Below, one piece after another: positions 6,365-11,230 of a stretch of DNA of 11,230 bases. The notes beneath the pieces were generated by a model. The model made no database searches. It saw nothing but the letters and a program-made list of their open reading frames with translations, and was not told the DNA's origin. Made by a program: the position numbers and the translations under genes. The stretch comes from Syntrophomonadaceae bacterium (lineage in GTDB: Bacteria > Bacillota > Dethiobacteria > DTU022): positions 1 to 11,230 of the forward strand of contig SKZS01000211.1 in NCBI GenBank assembly GCA_007127255.1, written 5' to 3'. Every line of letters begins with the position of its first letter. The first letter of the stretch is position 1.

Positions 6365-7804
6365 ATGCCCGGTGAAATGAAGAATTTTTCTGCCTTCATA
6401 ATTGCTGCAGCTGTAATGGTCGGCGTATACTGGTTACCGCTACCGCAACCTCTTTCTACTCCTGATGGCCTGGTAGCACTAACCATTGAAGGCAAGGCAG
6501 CGCTGGCGGTACTGGCTTTCGTAATTATCCTCTGGTTAACAGAAGCGCTTCCTTTTCCGGTAACCGCCCTGCTCGGACTGCTGTTAAGCTATATTTTCGG
6601 CCTGGCGCCCTTTAATGATATTATCAGTTACGGTTTTGGCAGCTCAGTCGTTGTTTTTTTTATCGGTGTGCTAACATTGTCCGCAGGATTAACCAGGTCA
6701 GGCCTGGCTGATCGTTTCACAGCAGTGGTCCTTAACCAGGTTGGTTTTCACCCCCGCAAGATTGTCTGCGCTTTCATGGTCATGGGGGCCTTTTTGTCAA
6801 TGTGGATAGTTAATATGTCGGTAGCTGCCATTTTACTGCCCATGGCCACAGCTATATTAAAAAAAATCGGCCACCAGCCTTTAGCGAGCAACTTTGGGCG
6901 GGCCCTGCTTATCGCAGTAGCCTGGGGGCCCGCAATAGGGGGGATTACCACCCCTGTTGGCAACGGGGCAAATATAGTCGCCCTTGGCTATCTGCGGGAA
7001 CTGGCCGGAATACCGATAAACTTTTTAACCTGGATGGTTGTAGGTGTTCCCGCCGCGCTGCTGATCCTGCCGCTCGCCTACCTGACTCTTTTGCGTGTTT
7101 TCCCACCCGAGAATATCTCGGTTGACGATGAAATCTCCTACAGTGCTGCAGGAACTATCCCCGCCAAGATAACTACAACCGAGTGGAAAGCACTGATCAT
7201 ATTTACCATGGCGGTACTTCTCTGGCTCGGTGACCCCCTGCTGCACCATCTAAGCGGCATATCGATACCGATTGAAGTAGTCGCCCTGGGCGCAGCCGTG
7301 GCTTTCTTTCTGCCGGGAATGAAAATATTTACCTGGAAAGAAGCCCAGGGTGACATCGACTGGGGCAGTATCATCCTGATTGCTGCCGGCCTTTCACTGG
7401 GCATGATTGTTTTTGAAACCGGTGCAGCCCGCTGGCTGGCCATGCTCACTTTTTCTCCGCTTGGCACAATGGGCCCTTTCCTGCGCATCTTCCTTGCGGT
7501 ATTGATCGTCGAGGGGTTGAAAGTCTTTTTTTCGAGTAACACGGTGACAGGAGTAATCCTAATTCCAATCGTAATTGCCCTGGCAGCCACCTTCGATCTG
7601 AACCCCTGGTATTTGGCCGGCCCGGTGGCTATTGCCACCTCGATGGCTTTTATACTGGTCACTTCCAGCCCCACCAATGTTATCCCTTACGGGGCAGGCT
7701 ATTTTTCGATCAGGGATTTTGCAAAAGCCGGTATTTTTCTAACCTTTTTGGTCCCCTTTTGTATTACAGCGGCCTTTTTAATATTTGCACCGCTGGTATG
7801 GTAA
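6365..7804 (+). CDS. DASS/SLC13-family sodium:dicarboxylate symporter
   Basis: This roughly 479-residue inner-membrane protein has about 11-12 hydrophobic segments and the two-fold repeat of divalent anion:Na+ symporters. The second repeat carries the canonical SNT motif (SSNTVTGVILIPI, SNT at 391-393) and TSSPTN (433-438). The first repeat has GGITTPVGNGAN (about 192-203), but its SNT position reads NMS (150-152), unlike VcINDY. Family members import C4/C5 dicarboxylates, tartrate, citrate or sulfate with Na+. The start is unclear: TTG 6353 lies only 1 nt from AAAGGGA, ATG 6365 lies 12 nt away, and ATG 6377 is also possible; I chose 6365. It is followed after 36 nt by the ThDP enzyme gene. 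The substrate is probably the compound degraded by the neighbouring enzymes. Confidence 0.87.
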   Translation: MPGEMKNFSAFIIAAAVMVGVYWLPLPQPLSTPDGLVALTIEGKAALAVLAFVIILWLTEALPFPVTALLGLLLSYIFGLAPFNDIISYGFGSSVVVFFIGVLTLSAGLTRSGLADRFTAVVLNQVGFHPRKIVCAFMVMGAFLSMWIVNMSVAAILLPMATAILKKIGHQPLASNFGRALLIAVAWGPAIGGITTPVGNGANIVALGYLRELAGIPINFLTWMVVGVPAALLILPLAYLTLLRVFPPENISVDDEISYSAAGTIPAKITTTEWKALIIFTMAVLLWLGDPLLHHLSGISIPIEVVALGAAVAFFLPGMKIFTWKEAQGDIDWGSIILIAAGLSLGMIVFETGAARWLAMLTFSPLGTMGPFLRIFLAVLIVEGLKVFFSSNTVTGVILIPIVIALAATFDLNPWYLAGPVAIATSMAFILVTSSPTNVIPYGAGYFSIRDFAKAGIFLTFLVPFCITAAFLIFAPLVW

Positions 7805-7840
7805 ATAATTGCCCTAAAAAAAGAGAGGAGGCTTTAAATT

Positions 7841-9496
7841 ATGAATGATAATAACAGTTTGCTGGGCGGAGGCCTGATAGCGCGGGCCTTGAAGAATGAA
7901 GGAGTTGAACTTATCTTCAGTTTAAGCGGGGGTCATATAAACCCTATTTATGATGGCTGTTTAACTGAAGGGATACAGATTATCGATACCCATCACGAAC
8001 AGGCAGCCGTACACATGGCCGAAGGGTGGGCCCGCTACAGAGGCAAGCCCGGCGTAGCTGTGGTTACGGCAGGTCCGGGTGTAATCAACGCTCTGCCCGG
8101 GATGGCGGTGGCAGCCCAAAGCGGGGTACCGCTGGTTTTGATTGGCGGACGCAGTTCTCTGGCCCGCCGTGATATAGGAGCGATGCAGGATATTGACCAG
8201 CTCGAATTGATGCGGCCCCTGACCAAGTGGTCCCGCCAGGTTTACCAGGTAGAGCGTATTCCCGAGTATATAGCCACCGCTTTCCGTCAGGCAATAAGCG
8301 GCCGGCCCGGCCCGGTTTTTCTGGAGATTCCTGTAGACATCATGAACGAAAAAGCAGCTTTGGAAAATGTACGCTTCCCGTCTGCCTACTACTGTACCGC
8401 GCGCCCATGCGCTGAAGACAAAGAAATCGCAAAAGCTTCAGAACTGCTCTCATCTGCGGAAAGGCCACTCATCCTGGCCGGAAGCGGCGTTTTCTGGTCC
8501 GGTGCTGCAGCTGAGTTGATCGAGTTTGCAGAAGCTTACGGTATCCCCGTTTATACCCGCAACATGGGCAGGGGTACATTTCCGGAAAATCATAATCTGG
8601 CTGGCGGATTTTTCCCTATCGGCCTGATGCAGGCCGATGTTGTTCTGATCCTGGGCACACGCCTGGACTGGACTGTCGGTTATGGTCGACCACCGCTGTT
8701 AAAAATGTCGACAAAGACAATCCATGTCGATATCGAACCTTCAGAAATAGGACAAAACCGCCCCGCAGATGCCGGCCTGGTGGGAGATGTTAAGGCTATC
8801 CTGACCCAACTGCATGAAGGATTGAAAGGAAAAGAAATGAATGTTGAAGATTCCTGGGCTGGAACAATACAGGTTATGAGCACTGCTGCTAAGGAGTCTA
8901 ACCTGCAGGGTGTCGATCCGGAAGCGCTGCCGATTCACCCGGCCATGCTCTGCCAAAAGCTTGGCTCACTGCTTCCTGAAAACGCATCCCTGGTAGTGGA
9001 CGGGGGTGACATTGCCGTCTTTGCCAATCTGACCATGGACGCCCTGACACCGTCATCACTAATCTGGATTGGAGCTTTTGGGCACCTGGGAGTTGGTTTG
9101 CCCTTTGCAATAGCAGGTAAACTGGCCGATCCTGGAAGACCTGTTTTCCAGTTAACCGGAGATGGAGCTTATGGCTTCAGCGCCATGGAGTTTTCCACAG
9201 CAGTCCGGCACAGGGTGCCGATCATTACAATTATCGCCAACGACGGCGGATGGGGCCAGATCCGGCGCAGGCAAAAGCTTGATTATGGTCGAACGATAGG
9301 GGTAGAGCTTGGCGCGATCCGCTACGACCAAATTGCCCAAACCCTGGGAGGATTCGGAGCACATGTGGAAAAACTGGACGACTTAGATACAGTATTGCAG
9401 GAGGCCATTGATAGCGGACTACCCTCATGCATCAATGTTAAAACTGAGCCGGATACGGGCTGTTCCAGCATGGATCTGCCCTGGAAAATAAATTAG
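7841..9496 (+). CDS. Thiamine-diphosphate enzyme, 2-hydroxyacyl-CoA lyase/ILVBL-like
   Basis: This 551-residue protein has the three-domain acetolactate-synthase fold. The catalytic Glu is Glu53 (HHEQAAVHMAEG), and the ThDP/Mg motif runs from GDG (440-442) to Asn467 in ANDGGWGQI. The presence of Glu53 argues against glyoxylate carboligase, which has Val there. Segments SGGHINPIYDGC, GAMQDIDQLELMRPLTKW, VVDGGD, GAFGHLGVGLPFA and EFSTAVRHRVP recall human ILVBL (HACL2) and HACL1/oxalyl-CoA decarboxylase more than biosynthetic IlvB, and no small regulatory subunit gene is adjacent. HACL-type enzymes split 2-hydroxyacyl-CoA to an aldehyde and formyl-CoA; other members decarboxylate or ligate 2-oxo acids. 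The ATG follows GAGGAGG at 9 nt. It sits 36 nt after the transporter, with which it is probably co-transcribed. Automatic annotation would probably call it acetolactate synthase large subunit; I think that is less likely. Confidence 0.82.
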   Translation: MNDNNSLLGGGLIARALKNEGVELIFSLSGGHINPIYDGCLTEGIQIIDTHHEQAAVHMAEGWARYRGKPGVAVVTAGPGVINALPGMAVAAQSGVPLVLIGGRSSLARRDIGAMQDIDQLELMRPLTKWSRQVYQVERIPEYIATAFRQAISGRPGPVFLEIPVDIMNEKAALENVRFPSAYYCTARPCAEDKEIAKASELLSSAERPLILAGSGVFWSGAAAELIEFAEAYGIPVYTRNMGRGTFPENHNLAGGFFPIGLMQADVVLILGTRLDWTVGYGRPPLLKMSTKTIHVDIEPSEIGQNRPADAGLVGDVKAILTQLHEGLKGKEMNVEDSWAGTIQVMSTAAKESNLQGVDPEALPIHPAMLCQKLGSLLPENASLVVDGGDIAVFANLTMDALTPSSLIWIGAFGHLGVGLPFAIAGKLADPGRPVFQLTGDGAYGFSAMEFSTAVRHRVPIITIIANDGGWGQIRRRQKLDYGRTIGVELGAIRYDQIAQTLGGFGAHVEKLDDLDTVLQEAIDSGLPSCINVKTEPDTGCSSMDLPWKIN

Positions 9497-9513
9497 CGGA
9501 ACTAAAGGTTTTA

Positions 9514-9669
9514 AGGACTAGCGCTACAGCGAAAGTAAGCTGTGAAACAGAGCTTGCTAAGCCACGGGGACAGTTCCATCGTCTTCCCTTCGGCCTACGC
9601 TGCGCTTCGGGACGCTCGAACCGTCCCCATGGCGCCGCTCAACGCTATACCTTTCGCTGTAGGACTAGC
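9514..9669. mobile_element. MITE-like element B with 12-bp inverted ends and 9-bp flanking repeat
   Basis: Inverted ends CTACAGCGAAAG (9524-9535) and CTTTCGCTGTAG (9651-9662) are perfect. AGGACTAGC occurs immediately outside on the left (9514-9522) and at the right boundary (9661-9669), like a target-site duplication; the right copy overlaps the inverted end by 2 bp, so exact ends are ambiguous. Inside, GGGGACAGTTC (9566-9576) pairs with GAACCGTCCCC (9618-9628) with one mismatch, and the sequence after it, CATGGCGCCGC, matches element A. A further GC-rich insert lies in the loop. It encodes no protein. It occupies most of the 230 bp between the ThDP gene and the dehydrogenase; it carries no clear promoter or T-run terminator. 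Confidence 0.6.
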
Positions 9670-9726
9670 CTTTCCTTTAAAATGGTCACTGCCAAACTGA
9701 ACCCTCATAAAGAAAGGATTGAGAAG

Positions 9727-10578
9727 ATGAGCAAACTTACCGGTAAAGTAGCCCTGGTTACCGGGAGCGGACGCAGAAAAGGAATCGGTTCTGTCTGCGC
9801 CCGGCGGTTAGCTGAAGAAGGAGCATCGGTTGTGGTCACCGATATTGACACATCTTTTTCTGACTTTCCCAACTACAAGGTAGGCTCCGGCGATGAACTG
9901 ACAGCAGTTGCCGAAGATATCCGCTCACTGGGAGTGGACGCGCTGCCCATTTTTGCAGACGTTTCAGATCCCGAATCTGTTCAGAGCCTGGTAAGCGAAG
10001 CTAAAGAAGTTTTTGGCCGGATTGATATTTTGATAAATAACGCCGGTTGCTCGCCCGGCCCGGCACCGCTGACCCAGTTTACTCTTGCCGCCTGGGAGAA
10101 AACCCTGGCCGTTAACCTGACCGGCACATTTTTGTGCTGCCGGGAAGTAGTTCCCCTGATGATTGCAAAAGGTGGCGGTAAAATTGTAAATATCTCTTCG
10201 CGCGCAGCAAGAAGGGGCGCTATGTGGATGCATGCCTACAGCGCCTCAAAAGCCGGAATGCTGGGTCTGACCAGCTCTATGGCCCTGGAGCTGGCCTCAT
10301 TTAATATTTGCGTTAATGCTGTTTTGCCCGGAGATATCGAAACTGAATTAAAACAATGGGGCCTGGAGATGGAAGCCCAGGTTAAGGGAACAACTGTTCA
10401 AGCGTTAAAAGAGGAAATTGCCCGCGCTACTCCCCTGGGACGCCTGGGAACACCAGAGGATGTTGCCGCTTTAGTCGCCTTCCTGGCTTCGCCTGATTCT
10501 GACTATCTTACCGGAGAAGTGATCAATATTTCCGGCGGCCACGGGCTGGGCAACGCCACAGCCAAACCGAATTTTTAG
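9727..10578 (+). CDS. Short-chain dehydrogenase/reductase, NAD-type
   Basis: This 283-residue classical SDR has a glycine motif TGSGRRKGIG (12-21), NNAG (104-107), catalytic Ser158, Tyr171 and Lys175 (YSASK). Asp39 at the end of the second strand (VTDID) favours NAD(H) over NADP(H). The glycine loop is two residues longer than the usual TG-x3-G-x-G. The C-terminal part, PGDIET, TPLGRLGTPEDVAALVAFLAS and GEVINISGGHG, is typical. SDRs of this kind oxidise or reduce a hydroxyl/keto group on a small substrate. I start at ATG 9727, which has AAAGGA at 8 nt; the frame extends to 9682 without a ribosome site. It follows the ThDP gene after element B, so an insertion may have changed its coupling to that gene. 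The substrate is probably a pathway intermediate. Confidence 0.88.
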   Translation: MSKLTGKVALVTGSGRRKGIGSVCARRLAEEGASVVVTDIDTSFSDFPNYKVGSGDELTAVAEDIRSLGVDALPIFADVSDPESVQSLVSEAKEVFGRIDILINNAGCSPGPAPLTQFTLAAWEKTLAVNLTGTFLCCREVVPLMIAKGGGKIVNISSRAARRGAMWMHAYSASKAGMLGLTSSMALELASFNICVNAVLPGDIETELKQWGLEMEAQVKGTTVQALKEEIARATPLGRLGTPEDVAALVAFLASPDSDYLTGEVINISGGHGLGNATAKPNF

Positions 10579-10658
10579 GAATTTTAGCGAAAAATGCCTG
10601 AAATAACCTGCCGTTTTTTTAAAATAGACGGTAGCGTACCAGCCCTGTTAATTATGTT

Positions 10659-10686
10659 TTGAAAAACAGCAGGACTATAATATATA
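10659..10686 (+). promoter_or_regulatory. Probable promoter of the ESS-family transporter
   Basis: TTGAAA (10659-10664) and TATATA (10681-10686) are 16 nt apart. An overlapping exact TATAAT at 10676-10681 is an alternative -10 box with no good -35. Either start gives a leader of roughly 90 nt before the gene. The 204-bp spacer shows nothing else except a weak CTGCCGT/ACGGTAG stem at 10608-10634. Confidence 0.4.
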
Positions 10687-10782
10687 CCGGCGAATTTAAC
10701 ATATTCAGAACAGAGGCAATAATGATCTAATGCTGCAACAAGGAGTAAGCCTATCAAATAATGATGCAAAGGAGAGGAACTA

Positions 10783-11230
10783 ATGGATACACCATTTCCA
10801 TTTGAACCGCTTTTATTATTTGGCTTTATGGCAATCATGTTGCTACTTGGAATCTTTCTTCGCTCTTCTCTAAAGTTTTTCCAGAGATTTCTTATCCCCA
10901 GCTGCTTTATAGGGGGAGGCATTGGCCTGATTTTAATTAGTACAGGTTTAGCCAATGTCTCAACCTCACTGCTGGAAACTTTTGCTTATCATTTGTTTAC
11001 CATCTCCTTTATTTCCCTGGGTCTGACAACCAATGTGCAGAAAAAAACCCTGCCTGGAATAAGCCCCATTAAAGGATCGGCATGGATGGGCCTCGTTTCG
11101 GGGGCAATGATGTCCATGCAGGCAATTGTAGGGGCCCTGCTTGTTTTTTTATTTAATGCTACAGGGTATAACCTGCACCCGACTTTCGGGTTTCTCGCTC
11201 CCCTTGGTTTTACCCAGGGACCCGGCCAGG
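10783..11230 (+). CDS. ESS-family (GltS-like) sodium:glutamate-type symporter, N-terminal part
   Basis: The gene runs off the window; 149 codons are visible. ATG 10783 follows AAAGGAGAGG at good spacing. The protein is strongly hydrophobic, with about four membrane segments. Family-like stretches are FFQRFLIPSCFIGGGIGL (about 33-50), FTISFISLGLTTN (79-91) and GFLAPLGFTQGPGQ at the visible end, which I align with the GG-H-G-T glycine-rich re-entrant segment of E. coli GltS. ESS transporters import glutamate or related carboxylates with Na+. It lies downstream of the dehydrogenase on the same strand but has a likely promoter of its own. As a second carboxylate carrier near the DASS gene it may import an amino-acid substrate for the aminotransferase, or export a product. 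The C-terminal half cannot be judged. Confidence 0.78.
   Translation, partial: MDTPFPFEPLLLFGFMAIMLLLGIFLRSSLKFFQRFLIPSCFIGGGIGLILISTGLANVSTSLLETFAYHLFTISFISLGLTTNVQKKTLPGISPIKGSAWMGLVSGAMMSMQAIVGALLVFLFNATGYNLHPTFGFLAPLGFTQGPGQ

Noticed and set aside
7138..7677. Minus-strand 179-codon open frame inside the transporter gene
   Set aside because: Shadow of the DASS gene; the composition is that of an antisense reading and no start signal is visible.
7841..9496. Glyoxylate carboligase as identity of the ThDP enzyme, which would fit glyoxylate from the aldolase
   Set aside because: Gcl has Val in place of the catalytic Glu; Glu53 is present here, and no hydroxypyruvate isomerase or tartronate semialdehyde reductase gene is adjacent.
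10608..10634. Possible terminator after the dehydrogenase
   Set aside because: The stem CTGCCGT/ACGGTAG is weak, its 13-nt loop holds the T-run, and no T-run follows the stem.
10584..10955. Minus-strand open frame of 123 codons
   Set aside because: It overlaps the clearly coding ESS transporter start and the promoter, and has no ribosome site or family likeness.

Overview
The window reads as bacterial chromosome, most likely a low-to-mid GC Gram-positive of the Clostridia (Bacillota). Reasons: strong GGAGG-type ribosome sites, GTG starts, SigA-like promoters with TATAAT -10 boxes, and a GGGGACGGT/ACCGTCCCC hairpin repeat of a kind I remember as scattered in Peptococcaceae-type genomes. The lineage is an inference from style, not from a marker gene. 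I see no rRNA, tRNA, CRISPR array, phage gene or transposase.

Left part (1-2310). A minus-strand operon encodes a MarR regulator (1901-1425), a membrane CTP-dependent polyprenol/phytol kinase-like protein (1438-704, overlapping the regulator by 14 nt), and a six-helix CDF-like membrane protein that lacks the usual metal ligands and the cytoplasmic domain (702-19). Its promoter has an exact TATAAT box embedded in a perfect 11-bp inverted repeat, with two tandem 13-bp half-site-like repeats just upstream, so autoregulation is likely. Upstream lie a roughly 100-bp structured repeat and a possible 42-residue small gene.

Middle (2295-6288). A minus-strand pair encodes a class III aminotransferase and a geranylgeranyl-reductase-family flavoprotein. 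It diverges from a plus-strand aldolase of the DapA/NAL superfamily that looks like 4-hydroxy-2-oxoglutarate aldolase (HOGA1) rather than DapA. The 223-bp divergent region holds two mirror-image copies of CAAATATTAAT, each exactly 5 nt before a -10-like box.

Right part (6303-11230). On the plus strand come a DASS/SLC13 dicarboxylate transporter with its own strong promoter, a ThDP enzyme resembling 2-hydroxyacyl-CoA lyase/ILVBL, an NAD-type short-chain dehydrogenase, and the first 149 codons of an ESS-family (GltS-like) Na+ symporter. A 138-139-bp MITE-like element with 12-bp inverted ends and a 9-bp flanking direct repeat sits between the ThDP enzyme and the dehydrogenase.

Together, the aminotransferase, aldolase, C-C lyase, dehydrogenase and two organic-anion transporters look like an uptake and breakdown pathway for a hydroxylated oxo- or amino-dicarboxylate, perhaps 4-hydroxyglutamate or a hydroxyproline-derived compound giving pyruvate and glyoxylate. 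The substrate is not shown by the sequence. The flavoprotein and the polyprenol-kinase-like gene hint at a separate isoprenoid theme on the minus strand.
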